Assembly (NCBI GenBank): GCA_023055505.1
Contig: JALIRH010000119.1
Location: 248,001 to 312,000, forward strand
From: Callipepla californica brunnescens
Taxonomy: Eukaryota; Chordata; Aves; Galliformes; Odontophoridae
Length of the DNA stretch: 64,000 bases
Direction of reading: 5' to 3'
This document shows positions 42,029 through 54,026 of the stretch, in pieces. The notes under the pieces are model-generated. The model saw nothing but the letters and a program-made list of their open reading frames with translations, did no database searches and was not told the DNA's origin. A program made the position numbers and the translations under genes. How positions within the stretch are numbered: the stretch's first letter is position 1; each line of letters opens with the position of its first letter.

Positions 42029-43847
42029 AATTGGTCCACTGGGTGAGCTCAGTGGCCCCATAGCCAGGCAGGACTGTGTGGAGCTGGAGCCCAGCCTGGC
42101 TGCAGCCTCACTAAAGCAGGAGCTGATGGTCCTGGTATGAGGTGGGGCCTGATCAGCTCCAGGATACCCAAGTGGGTCAGACAGAGCGGTTTGAATCCTC
42201 AGGCCCTGACATTATCTCACCGAGAGGACACAATAAAATAATGCGTGGGGGTTGTTCATGTGCTTTGCAGGTATTGAGATCTGTCTGAAAAATGTATATT
42301 GGTTTATACAGTCAGCAGTGAATTCCATACCATGTGGCTTTGCACATATACATATCCCCTGTGCACCCAGTGCTGCTGAACCATGAGAACTGCTTCTCTA
42401 CATAAAGACAACTGCAAATCATCCAGACCCAAAGGATCTGCTCACTGCGGATTTTATCTGTAGGGCCAGATGTGTTGGATGGGCTTAAATCAAACTGATA
42501 AGCTTGTTGGTAAGAAAGCAGGATGAACATCCTGCTGTTCCAACAAGATGAGCAAACAGGCATCTCTCTTCAGAAATAATGAGGAGCTGGAACCGCTGGA
42601 GTCAGGGAAACTGGGTACAAGAGGGACCAGGAAAAAGGGGCTTAGATATCAGGGGTGTTTTTAGGCCTAAACAGCGCATGTGCTTTGGAGTGGGGGTGCG
42701 GACATCTATTTTCTCGCTGCATAGACAGACCCCCGACCCAGGCGAATTGGGCCACCATTCCTTCCAGCTCCATAACTTTCCGCAATCATGTACTGGAATT
42801 GTATTTTGGTATCGATTCACATTCTTCTTGTGTTGAGCGCTGCCTTAATTGCCACCGTGGTCTATATTTTTGGCCGTGTGAATGTCAATTGTGTCCTCCT
42901 GCTGTTCCTGTTGTCTCCCCCAATCTTGTCGTTCCCCCTGAACCCCGACCATAACATTTTGTTATTCCCCTCAACCCCAAACTACTTTATAACATGTTTT
43001 TGTTTCATGGAATTTTCTGGGCCCCGATGATGCATGTGCATCAGGACCGGGGGGAGGTGGGAAGCCCTCATCCTGCTGCGCATGCTGATCCCAACCCCCG
43101 TGGACTGGAGCAGCGGACGGCGTGGACTTCATCTCTGGTATAATCAACAAAGGATCACACCTCGATACTGATCTGAATCCATGTTGCTGTCTTTGCCTTG
43201 AGAACCCTAATTCTGGCTATTGTTCTGACATTCATTTTTTGTCCTTGTAGATGTTTGCCGTGGAAACGTTTGCTGCGTCTCTCTACTGATCCATCCGGGC
43301 CTCAAACTACTTTGTGCCAACACAAAGCGTAGGAGAGCTGCATCTCCTTCCCTCCTGAGTGCAGCCTTCATCCTCCAGCGCCCTTCTCCTGACACCCTCA
43401 TTTCCAGCAGGCAAGGAATCAAGAGTGCCCTCGTTTGCTGCATGTCCCAGCTCCCCTCCCAGCTTCGGCAGTGCCTCCCAGCCCACCAAACCTGGCCGTC
43501 CCCACCGTGCCCCGTGCCGCCGCTGAGTCCCTTCCAGTCTATGCCGACCTCAGCTGAAATACAGAGCAGGGAGAGAGCCTCAGGAAGATCCGGGCCAAGA
43601 GATGTGTGGGAGAAGTCCAGTTGTCATGGGGAGGTGAAGGGGTGGAAAAAGATCCCAACTTCTAAGTGACAAACTGAGATGTTGTGGTGGAAGAAGCTGT
43701 GTGCTTGGCAGTGGAAGAGCACAGCCACTCAGGAACCAACTGAACGATGTCCCTCCGGCATTTCACCCCTTTTAACTTCGCCTGCTGTAACCAAACTTTT
43801 ACTTTTCTACCTCTCCTCCAAAACAACAACAAAAAATGACAACTCAC
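42029..43847. other. Unique DNA with a small hydrophobic ORF
   Basis: Mostly unassigned. At 42788-43030 (plus) an 80-codon frame encodes an almost continuous hydrophobic peptide (WNCILVSIHILLVLSAALIA), followed at 43040-43060 by a purine-rich run. This could be the membrane end of a decayed retroviral env, but there is no other viral sequence to support it. AATAAA at 42230 is probably incidental. Confidence 0.3.
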
Positions 43848-43967
43848 TTGTTTCTCTCGCGCCACGATCTTCCTGTCCTGTTCATGGATCTGCTCGTTCT
43901 TCAATACCAGAACGTGCCTGAAGCTCCTCAGATTTTCTTCTAAGGGCAGATACGGAGCTTTTGCCAT
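43848..43967 (-). other. Probable internal exon, coiled-coil (MTUS/CCDC69-like) gene
   Basis: A 120-bp minus-strand exon bounded by an acceptor (TTTCCTAG, just above 43967) and a donor (GTGAGT, just below 43848). It encodes 40 residues with LEENLRSFRHVLVLKNEQIH and EQDRKI, a heptad-patterned coiled coil. The LEELxxLKxVLEMKNxxIHExD pattern is reminiscent, from memory, of the MTUS1/MTUS2/CCDC69 microtubule-associated family. Two further exons lie upstream on the same strand. I did not find the following exon, so gene completeness is unknown. Confidence 0.5.
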
Positions 43968-45051
43968 CTAGGAAACGTGCCAGCAATTTGTCTGTGTCGG
44001 CCACAAATGCATCTTCAGCCGTGAGGTGAAGATTCCCAAAAGTCTACCCAGCGGTTTAGGACTGATGGTGCAATGAAGGGCAGATGGAGGCGGCCTCCCT
44101 CAGCCGGTCTGAACCCTGATATTCTCCTGTGGCACACCCCTTTCTGTGGGCAGTCACTGGAACCTTCCTCATGGCCTGCCTCGTGGTTCGATGCTGCTGA
44201 TCCATGGCTTTCTGGATGTCTTGGACTGTGACCCACACTAGTGAGCTGCCTTGGAGTAGCGGGCGTTGACATCACGGGGACACAGCAAAATCTGTCCTGT
44301 CATTATATAAACTAAGTACTGCAGCGGGCATGGAAGGCGCTGACGCTACCTGTCTCCATGGCCAAGCCGTTTTCAGACACTTGTGCTCCTTTCCTAAGGA
44401 GTTTTCCCCCCTCAAAGCCTCCAGAGCCCCTCACCCACCCTACTATGTCCATTCCCCATCCCCCACCATCTTGCTTACGTGGCTGTGCTGTGACCACGCT
44501 GAAATGACCCAAATTAAAGAAAACCCATTTTAGGTTTCTTTCATTTCAGGTAAATAATTGCAGAAAGTGTTAGCTTGCACACTGTAAATTAATAACTTGG
44601 CCCCAGTAGACAGCAGCTGAGCAAATATTTAATGGCCAGACAGGTCCGTCCACAGAAGCCGAGGAAAAAAATGAGGCAGTGCAGAGAACATCAGAGAAGT
44701 TTGCTCAGAATGTGAACAGGACGAGTGTGAAAAGACAAGAAGTAAAGAGAAAAAGAGGAAGAAGATGAACGCGTGAGATAGAGCACAGGGAATGTTTCGG
44801 AAACGGAGCTACACAGGTTGGGTGAGAGAACAGAGGATAGAGGGAAGACCACTGACAGCCGCCCTGCGCTGAGGTGTGTTCAAGACAAAGCCATCGGTGC
44901 CGATGTTCCCACAGGATTCAAGATCTGGGGTCATGACTGAGGTGTGAGCCCCCAGCCTCGGGGTGGGACCCCATTGCTAACACTGCTGTGTGCCATACGC
45001 AGAAGCACAGATCTCGATGGCTACGTAACAATAGTTGCCAACTACCTTCAC
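43968..45051. other. Putative intron, nothing recognised
   Basis: Between two candidate exons. Short open frames only. Confidence 0.35.
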
Positions 45052-45144
45052 CTGCTCCTCACTGTTTTTGTTCAAAGCCTCCTCAGACGGGTTTGCTTTG
45101 GCCTTCAGGGACTGGCTCTGGAAGGGGAGGGTGCCTACCTGGTC
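45052..45144 (-). other. Probable internal exon, same coiled-coil gene
   Basis: A 93-bp minus-strand exon with acceptor TTTCTCCTCTCCTCCAG and donor GTGAAG. It encodes 31 residues with LPFQSQSLKAKANPSEEALN and KNSEEQ. Both this exon and the one at 43848-43967 are multiples of three, so their frames join without a shift. Confidence 0.48.
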
Positions 45145-46279
45145 CTGGAGGAGAGGAGAAATGAGCACACTGCTGTGTTATCGATCACCCCTCTCACATT
45201 CACACAGCCCAGTCTGAGCTGTGCCACCACCAGGAGAGATGACCACGGCTCAGAAACCACTGCCAGGCGAATTTTTAACACAAGGACACTTGAACGTACG
45301 ATGGGCTTATCGTAACGAAGTGCCTCGGGGGAGCCTGAGATCCCTGCAATGCCTGCAGCTAGCTGGCAGCGGCTGCCACTGCTCCGTGACGTGTCTTCAG
45401 TGCTAAATCACCCCGTCACCTCGGCACGAATAAGAACAACCAGGCCTCCTCCAGACAGCGGGCGTTTATGGCGCAGGCGTGAAAGAGATCTGCTGAACAG
45501 TTCCTGCGGTCTGAACAGATTCTCATCGTGCTTCCTCTACCTTTGTAGGCAACATTCCATCCTGCTCGGGGGCTCCTGAGAGGATAATGAGCAGCCGTGA
45601 GTTAACGGAGTGGGCTTTGAATGGCATCTCGGAGCTACTGGTGGGAACAATGTGCTATTTTAAGCAGTCTCATTTCTGTTCCCATGAAAGGCATCCCTGC
45701 GCCTTCCATACACCTGCAAAAGCTGCGGTCGCTGCGAGGCCACGTTCTGTGTTTTGTGTTTGTCATTTCTCAGCTGTAACGCTGCATCAGGGTGCGCTGC
45801 AGGATAGGCTGACACACCTGGAGCTGCCAATGCTGCACGAGGAGCACAGTGACGAGTGCTGCGTGTAACAGTATGCACCAGTTGGGGTTTTTCTAAATCG
45901 TAATGATCTCTGACCAGGCAATCAAACAGAGCTGGCACTTTGTGCTCACACAAGGTTTCCAAAGTTAACACGGACCCCAGCTGCGCTTTTCTCCCTCTAG
46001 GTCTGCCTGCTCTTCCCTTCCAGACACTGTATAATTCGAATCAGGCAAAGCAGGGAGAAGAGCCCAAGGGGCAGCGTGGCTGCTCACCTTTGGATGGAGC
46101 AGAAGAGGCCTTCAGAGAAGCTGAGCCTGGCACAGGGGTCCCTGTGCTGGAGGGATGTGTGGGGACCCACGGGAGCCGTGGCCTCGCAATGGGCGCCACA
46201 AACTACAGCTGGGAGGAAGCGAGGACCCAGTGTGCTCTGCCAGCACCGCTGTGGGGTGGGAAATAACAGAACTGCTAAC
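45145..46279. other. Putative intron, nothing recognised
   Basis: No repeat or gene recognised between the second and first candidate exons. Confidence 0.35.
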
Positions 46280-46353
46280 CTGGAGGCACGGCCGCATCTG
46301 TTCAAAGCTTTCCTTTAATTGTGTTTTCTCCAGTTCGCAAGCAGCAGCCAGTT
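46280..46353 (-). other. Probable internal exon, same coiled-coil gene
   Basis: A 74-bp minus-strand exon with acceptor CTGTGTGTCTTCCCCAG and donor GTTAGC. It encodes LAAACELEKTQLKESFEQMR followed by PCLQ, again coiled-coil in character. First of the three in transcript order. Confidence 0.45.
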
Positions 46354-46976
46354 CTGGGGAAGACACACAGACATGACATCGCTAAGTGAAGTCCAGCAGA
46401 GCAGGGGATGGGAGCACAGAGGCTGGGAGCCAGGCACCGCATGGGAAACAGCTTCAGGGCACGGAGGTTGAGGAAGAAACCAGCAGTAACACGCCATGGG
46501 GTTCTGGGAGAGCTGCTTTGAGGATCAGCATTTCCCAGCCTTGCAGCGGTCCCTCTACGTCTGCGTGGTCAAATTTGGATTTCTCACATCTGTCAGCTCC
46601 CAGGGGCTGTGATCCAAAAAGGTTCAGTATAAAAGCGGGCAAACAACCACGGCAGGGTGAGTATCTCCAAGCCAAGGGGTTTGAAAGTGGGTACATTGAC
46701 GAGCTTGGATTGCAGTTTCTTTGGGGAGATAAAAAGGGGAGCCAGCAGCTTGGACGCAAAAAGGCAAATAACGGTGCTTGGCCAGGAGCTGCGGAGGACC
46801 TGTAAGGTTTAACGACGCTGTCACACCCTGGAGACAAAATGTCCTCTATTTCTAGTACATGATTAAGGGTTTCACTGCTAGAAAAGTTGCCTCGGACTGA
46901 TTAATAACCAGAAGTTAATCAACAAAGTGGAATAGTTTACCCTCCAACCCAAGGGCATGAGACTGGCATTCGGTAC

Positions 46977-47323
46977 TGTGTGGGAACTGCTGGATCACGG
47001 CCTGAACCACTGATGGATCACCTGAGGCGAGCACTGAGTCAGCCGCAGGGCCACAGGTGAAGGTAACGTACCTGTGCGATCGGAAGGGGTGGGGTCTGGC
47101 TCCACCTCTCCCAGACCCCATTGAAGGGCTGACCCCACCACAGAAACATCTCTGGTTGGGGATCCCTCTGTAGTGGAGTAATCAGCGAGCCTCAACCGTC
47201 ATCATGGTGAGCCTCTCTTTCCTTACTAGTTATCTGTATGTCATCTACTTAAGCCCATCTAAAATATACCGTCTTCGGCACTATTTCTTTTGGGTGCTAT
47301 TCTTGGGGGTTATTTGCCCTACA
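46977..47323 (+). repeat. Solo LTR, unassigned ERV family, copy 2
   Basis: 347 bp, TGTGTGGGAACTGC...TGCCCTACA, homologous to 40169-40504. A 17-base segment (about 47050-47068) present here is shorter in copy 1. No internal viral sequence nearby. Confidence 0.65.
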
Positions 47324-50300
47324 AGTAATTAAATGTTAGAGGAAGCACCGTGAATGTGATTGTTTTCAGAGTATTCCTGAAGTAGGTGGTTTACTTTTTG
47401 GTACTGATAAAGAGATGCTAAGGCTTCATACTAATCTAAAGTTTTAGTCGTTCTGATTAATATGAGTTCTTCTACTGAGGGGAAGAAATGCACTTTGTCT
47501 CAGTGTTGCCTTCAGATTTTTCCATTACTCCTGAAGCCAGACCGTGCGACGTGTTTTTGGTCAGAATAATTTACAACAGGCTCAGGAGGGAAGACCGAGT
47601 TTCCCTACAGCACAGCAGGGAGGCAGGGGAGGATCGACGCCTGGCCGAGTGATATGCTCCTCCAGTGCTGATTCTCCTAAAATAAATGGGTTATCATCAC
47701 TGAATTCTGGGCTTAAAGGCAAATACAGGGGAAAAAAAAATAGCTCTGGAAGTGCTTTTGTTTCTGTAATGCGATCAACAAAAGCCCGGAGGCACTTTTG
47801 TGCCTTCTTGGAGAAGCAGAACAGCTGACGTTCTCAGGTTAGTCTGAGCTGTGTCAGAAAACTGTTCGGAGCAGTGTTGACTTGCTTGGAAATCAATCTT
47901 TGCACTGAGTGTTCTAGCAAGAAGTTATACTGGGGACGAGGGATTCGGAAATAGTGCATCAGGCGCTGTTTGTTTCCTCTGCTTTTATTTCACTCAAACT
48001 TCGTGAAAATGCGTGCCTGAAATTTTCCGTTCTCCGAGTAGGAATGTTACTGGAGAAAAGCCTTGGGCAGACTGCTCCGCAGCAGAAGGAGGAGTGGCAA
48101 GCCCTCTGACTGGAGGGGCTTTGTAACAGACGTGCTCCGTGTTTCCCCAGATGACTTGAGGGGAAGGAATTCACAAAGAGCCGTTCCGGGACACGGCAGC
48201 GTTTCTCTGACGGAGGACTTGGATGCTTGGTGAGATGGACGAGTGCAAATCGAGGAGAAACAGAAGCACCTGAGGGAAGGGACAGTGATGCCTGGCTTTG
48301 AACACAAGGCTAAGCTTTCTCCGGAGATGCTGAGGATTAGAAAGAGAGTGAGTGGTAGAAAACATTATACTGCTTTTATTTATTTATTTTTCTCTTGATT
48401 TGCTTCCTTGAGGCCTCGTGTAATCACACAAGGGTTAGAGCCAGTCTTCTGGCCTACAGCAGCCTTTACTACAAAGTAAGCTGACCTAGGGATGGCAGGG
48501 GGTCAAACAGCAATTTATTTTTACTGTAACAAATATACCAGGATGTAGAATTCCTTTCCACTTCTGAAAGGTGAAGTGGAATGATCAAAGCATTAGATAT
48601 CCGGAGCCTAGCATTCCTGCTGCCCGAGTTCTTCCTGCTGCCGCTGTTCACAGCATTTGTTTTTCTGTTGTGACTTGACAGGCCTCTGGGTTTCTGATCA
48701 AAGAAACTTGTAAGGACAAATACAATTCTGTAGCTCTTCCAATGCGTTGTTTTTGTTTTCTCAGCTTCAGAACATGAGGTTCAACTCCACCTCGTTGGCA
48801 TTTTAACCAGACTTTCTCAGGACATTGCTGCAACAGCTACAGCTACCCCAGTGTGATACTGCAGGGGATACCCTGGGGGAGGGTGACCAGCCCACAGAAA
48901 AGATTAAGGGCTGGGAAGAAACGCTGTCCTAGGACTATCAAGACAGCACTTGCACTCAAATTTTAATATTTTTCAGCTATCATTTCGCTGCTTGAAGTGG
49001 AAGTACATCAAGAGGTGTTTTTTTGTGTGTGTTAGAAGAAAATGCTTCTGAGAGAGTAGATGAATTTCCTAGTAGTGATGAGCCTTAAGCTGCTTTATCT
49101 GGGAAACAGGTCCTTCTTCAAGGAATTTTTGTGCAGCAGAGGACAACACAAGGAGCTGCTGTCAGTATCAGATTATTTGGAGATTGGACACCACCAGCAG
49201 TTTTGCAGGAATGAGATGTTGCCATTAATGCTTGCCATTAATGTTCCTTTGGGTGAAAGTGGTTTAACTGCTGATCTTGGAATACAAGCAGACTGGCTGG
49301 CTGGCCGGCATCACTTTGCTCTGTAACTCGGACCCTCTTTACCTCTGGGGAAGAGGGAGGGGCCGTTCTAGTTGAGCTTTTGAGTCCGACACAAGTGCGT
49401 ATTGTACTACTTGTGCCGGACTGCAGAATCTGGGACAGAGGAAAAGAAAATCCTCCACTGGCCTGCAGTCCACATTCAACATGTTGAAAATATTGTTAGA
49501 AAACTCCTGCTTAATTTAGGCACAGACTTAGGGCGAGTGTTAGTCTCTTAGTCCTACAGGCTATCACTTGTGTTCTCCATCAGTAGCGTGTCATCACAGA
49601 CCAGACAGACGCCTGACCTCGTCCTTGGTCACTTAAAAAGTACAGAGCTGAGCCTTACTCTGGTTGGGCCTTGCTCATTTAAGCTGAGAAGCAACTCTTA
49701 AAACCTCTCACGCTTTCCAAACTGTCCAAGACTTCGTAAAACTCTGGCGTGGCTCCTTGCACTTGGTAACTGGTCGAGGAGGTCTTATCCTACTTAACTA
49801 CAGCTTGTAGGAATGATTCCCGTGCCAAACTCCTGCAGAGCAGAGGAGCATCTCCCCAGGCACGTGTCCATCGCACTCTGCAAAGCACAGTGGCTGAGAG
49901 TGAATGCCTGGAGCTGTGTGCAATGCAGCCTGTGAGGCTGGGAAGGAGTTGGCTTTCCCTCAGTGAGATGCCATTGTTAGGAAATATCTCCCTGAGGTCC
50001 TTCAGAGCTGTGAGCTGACCTTCAGGATGCAAATCTTTCCCATAGCCTGAAGAACAAAGTCCAGGGAAGAAGCAGAGAGAGCTGTGTGCATGGAAATGCT
50101 GTGGGGTTGGTGAAATGAATGTTAGGTGTCCTTTGTAAGAAGGGCAGTGATGAGATCTTGCTCACGTCCCTTGAGAAAGGGTGGGCGTTGTGTGATGCGC
50201 AGTCATTTCCTCTTCTCTCAGCAGGGTATGGCTTCTTTGAAAGGTAACATGGGAGTGTATTCTCCTTCCATCTCCAAACTTTGCTGTTTCACAGCAACTG

Positions 50301-50802
50301 GAAAGAAGCCCAGCGAGCTCCCCTTATCCTGCACGAAGCAGCAGTGAATCCCTTTGCCTCTCAGGTCTCAGTCACAGCCATTCACACTGAGTGCAGCAGA
50401 AGTGCTCAGGATTTCTGACTTCACCAAGCACCCTTTGGGCATCATGAGTAGGATGAGACCACGGAGGAGAAAAAGCATCCCTACAACTTTGATTTGCAAC
50501 GCACGTCTTTCTTGTGTCAGTTGCACAGACGCCTACAAGTACTTCTGCTGTAGAAGTGATCTCATCTGACCAACTCTGAAAAGAAAACCTGTGACCACAG
50601 CACCAACACGTTCCTCACAGGGACATGGCTGTTTCCTTCCGAGAAGGAAGGCAGAGGCCTTCGTGGCAGACACAACCTCATGAAGTGTAGCTTACATCAC
50701 TGACCTCAGGAAGCATTTCCCCCATTGCAAGACCTGTCACTAACTTTTGTACTCCTTGACCAGGTCCTCGTGCCCACAGGTGCTGATACCCAGCAGTACC
50801 AA
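47324..50802. other. Unassigned unique DNA upstream of the olfactory receptor
   Basis: No gene recognised. A 13-base inverted repeat lies at 49384-49421. A splice-acceptor-like GTGCCCACAG at about 50771-50780 precedes the receptor ATG, as expected for the coding exon of an avian olfactory receptor. Confidence 0.4.
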
Positions 50803-50853
50803 ATGCCCAACAGCAGCTCCATCAGCGAGTTCCTCCTGCTGGCGTTGGCAGAC

Positions 50854-51386
50854 TGTCAGGGGTTTGTGGGCCGGTTCGGCCCGGCCCCGCAACAACCGAG
50901 GAAGGAGACCCACAGGCCCACACCCCGGACAGGGGGAAGGGGGAAAAGGAAAAAAAAAGGAAATAAGCCCCAAAACAAAACAGCGGCAACGATCTGAGGG
51001 GGAAAAGCTAATTTACTAAATAAGACATCAGGAAGTAAATAACACAATATAATGCAATCCAATTTGGAATTAAGCCTAATTAATCAAACAAAACGAGTGA
51101 GAGAGAGAGAGAGAGAGAGAGTGAGTGCCCGATAAACCGAAGGCCTTACGCTAACGCTGAAGGCGGACGGCAGCGAGCACCCACTCCTAAGTGATCCTAG
51201 AAAAAAGAGAGAGAACGTCCCGTGACCGCAGAGGGTTTTTATCTGTTCCCTCTGAGCGGAAAACACGTGAAAAAAAAACAAAGCATTGCAAAGTCCTCTG
51301 GGGAATGTAGTTCTCCCTGACTCCCAATGCACTACATGATGCCATGATGTGGAATACCAGTACCAAAAAATCATAAAACCACGACA
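50854..51386 (-). repeat. Element A 3' LTR
   Basis: 533 bp; on the minus strand TGTCGTGG...CCCCTGACA, with a (GA)n tract at 51095-51121. Confidence 0.93.
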
Positions 51387-51402
51387 TTCCACCCCTTATT
51401 CC
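51387..51402 (-). promoter_or_regulatory. Element A polypurine tract
   Basis: Minus-strand GGAATAAGGGGTGGAA directly before the 3' LTR; the same motif precedes the 3' LTR of element B. Confidence 0.75.
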
Positions 51403-51496
51403 ACATCACTGTATCATGCTTGATACATACAGAAGAACAATAATTAACGTGCATTAGATACACGCACACAATATATATACAAGTATATACATAGAA

Positions 51497-54001
51497 TTAT
51501 TGAGGGCGGTCTCCAGACATCAAATTCCCTTGTGGTACACACTGAACATCCCCATTCTTTTGCATCACCCACCAGGTAGACCCAGGTCCCTGAGCAAAGA
51601 CAGTTCCACGGAGAGGTTTGCCCTTTCCAGAAGCTGGAAGTACCCAAACTGCTTTGCCCAACATGTTCTTTACATGTACTACAGGGACCTTATCTCCCTC
51701 TACAGTAGGCAGAGAGCTGGATTGGGCAGGACCATTGCGATTGATGGATCCTCGGGTGTTGACCAACCAGGTGGCTTCTGACAAATTTTTTTCCCAGTGC
51801 TTAAATGTTCCACCACCCATTGCTTTCAACATTGTTTTTAACAATCCATTGTACCTTTCAATTTTACCAGAAGCTGGTGCGTGATAGGGGATATGATAAA
51901 TCCACTCAATGCCATGATCTTTGGCCCAAGTATCTACAAGAGAATTTTTAAAATGACTTCCATTATCAGACTCAATTCTTTCTGGAGTACCATGTCGCCA
52001 TACAACTTATTTCTCGAGACCTAAGATGGTGTTTCGGGCGGTAGCATGGGGTACTGCGTATGTTTCAAGCCACCCAGTGGTCGCCTCCACCATGGTGAGC
52101 ACATAACGCTTACCACTGCGGGACCGTGGCAAGGTGATATAATCAACCTGCCACGCCTCCCCATATTTATATTTTTGCCATCGCCTTTCCTCCCAAAGAG
52201 GTTTCATCCTCTTGGCTTGTTTAATTGCGGCGCATGTATCACAGTCATGGATCACCTGTGCGATGGCATCCATAGTTAAGTCCACCCCTCGGTCTCTAGC
52301 CCACTTATAGGTCGCGTCCCTTCCTTGATGGCCCCAGGTCTCATGGGCCCACCGAGCTAGAAATAATTCACTCTTATGTTGCCAGTCCAAGTCTACTTGA
52401 GTCACCTTAACTTTGGCAGCTCGATCTACCTGGTGGTTGTTTTGCTGTTCTTCAGTTGCCCGGCTCTTAGGAACATGAGCATCTACGTGATGCACCTTTA
52501 CAACCATGTTCTTTATTCGGGCAGCAATATCCTTCCACAGTTCAGCGGCCCAAATAGGTTTACCCTTCCGTTGCCAACCATTTTGTTCCCACTGCTGTAA
52601 CCACCCCCACAAAGCATTTGCCATCATCCATGAGTCAGTATAAAGATAAAGCACTGGCCACCTCTCACGTTCAGCAATATTTAAGGCTAATTGGACAGCC
52701 TTTACCTCTGCAAATTGACTTGATTCTCCTTCTCCTTCAGTGACCTCTGCAACTTGTTGCATGGAACTCCACACAGCAGATTTCCATTTGCGGTGCTTTC
52801 CCACAAAGCGACACGATCCATCTGTGAACAGGGCGTATCTCTTTTCATCTTCTGTTAGTTCATTATATGGTGGGGCTTCTTTGGCACGTGACACCTCCTT
52901 TGCTGGTGTTGTTCCAAACTTTTTACCTTGAGGCCAGTCCATGATCACCTCCAGGATTCCTGGACGGTTGAGGTTCCCCATCCGAGCTCGCTGTGTAATC
53001 AGCGCAATCCACTTACTCCAAGTGGCATCAGTAGCATGATGGGTAGAGGGAACTGTTCCTTTAAACATCCATTTCAGTACTGGCAGTCGAGGTGCCAGAA
53101 GGAGCTGCGTTTCGGTACCGATTACTTCGGAAGCAGCTCGAACCCCCTCATACTCGGCTAAGATCTCCTTCTCAGTTGGAGTGTAGCGCTCCTCAGACCC
53201 CCTGTATGCACGACTCCAGAATCCAAGGGGTCGGCCTCGGGTCTCTCCAAAAGCTCTTTGCCACAAACTCCAAGTGGGACCTTCCTTTCCAGCAGCAGTG
53301 TAGAGGATGTTCTTTACATCCTGTCCCATCCACACTGGCCCCAGGGCCACGGCACGGGCTATCTCCTGCTTAATTTGCTCAAAAGCCTGCTGCTGCTCAG
53401 GGCCCCATACAAAATCATTCTTCTTCCGCGTCACCCGAAAGAGAGGGCTCACAATGAGGCTGTAGTTTGGAACATGCAGTCTCCAAAATCCCACTACACC
53501 CAGAAAAGCTTGGCTCTCTGTCTTATTGGTGGGTGGAGACATGGCAGTAATTTTGTCAATCACATCTGTTGGGATGTGACGACGTCCATCTTGCCACTTT
53601 ATGCCTAGGAACTGAATTTCTTGTGCAGGCCCTTTTACTTTGCTTCGCTTAATAGCGAAGCCAGCTTGCAGGAGGATCTGTATTATTGTCTCTCCTTTCT
53701 TAAAAACTTCCTCTGCTGTATTGCCCCATACAACAATATCATCGATGTACTGCAGATGCTCAGGAGCGCCGCCCTGTTCCAATGCAGTTTGGATCAACCC
53801 ATGGCAAATGGTTGGGCTGTGCTTCCACCCCTGGGGCAAACGGTTCCAGGTGTACTGAACGCCTCTCCAGGTGAAGGCAAACTGTGGCCTGCATTCTGTG
53901 GCCAAGGGAATTGAAAAGAAGGCGTTAGCAATGTCAATCGTGGCATACCACTTGGCTGCTTTTGACTCCAGTTCATACTGGAGTTGAAGCATGTCTGGCA
54001 C
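51497..54001 (-). pseudogene. pol: Element A Pol, ERV-L type, RT-RNase H-integrase
   Basis: One minus-strand frame of about 835 codons, broken only by TAA at 52007-52009. RT lacks its N-terminal part but has WYATIDIANAFFSIPL, LPQGWKHSPTICHGLI and the active site LQYIDDIVVWG. A tether follows, then RNase H (ALFTDGSCRFVG, LYLYTDSWMMAN, HHVDAHVPKS). Integrase has an HHCC zinc site ending CDTCAAIK and a core with D in WQVDYITLP, a second D near 51965 and E near 51858. The C-terminal domain (GKAVWVLPASGKGKPLRGTV) runs to 51497. The protease that should precede RT is absent. Confidence 0.9.
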
Positions 54002-54026
54002 AGCAGCACTCAGTGGAGGTGTGACT

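Noticed and set aside
42788..43030. The 80-codon hydrophobic ORF as a membrane protein gene
   Set aside because: There is no recognisable family, promoter or splice signal, and composition alone is not enough. It is mentioned only as part of the unassigned region.
48648..48833. A fourth coiled-coil exon near 48650-48830 on the minus strand
   Set aside because: A short ENKNNALEELQ-like reading exists, but the splice sites are weak and the frame closes quickly.
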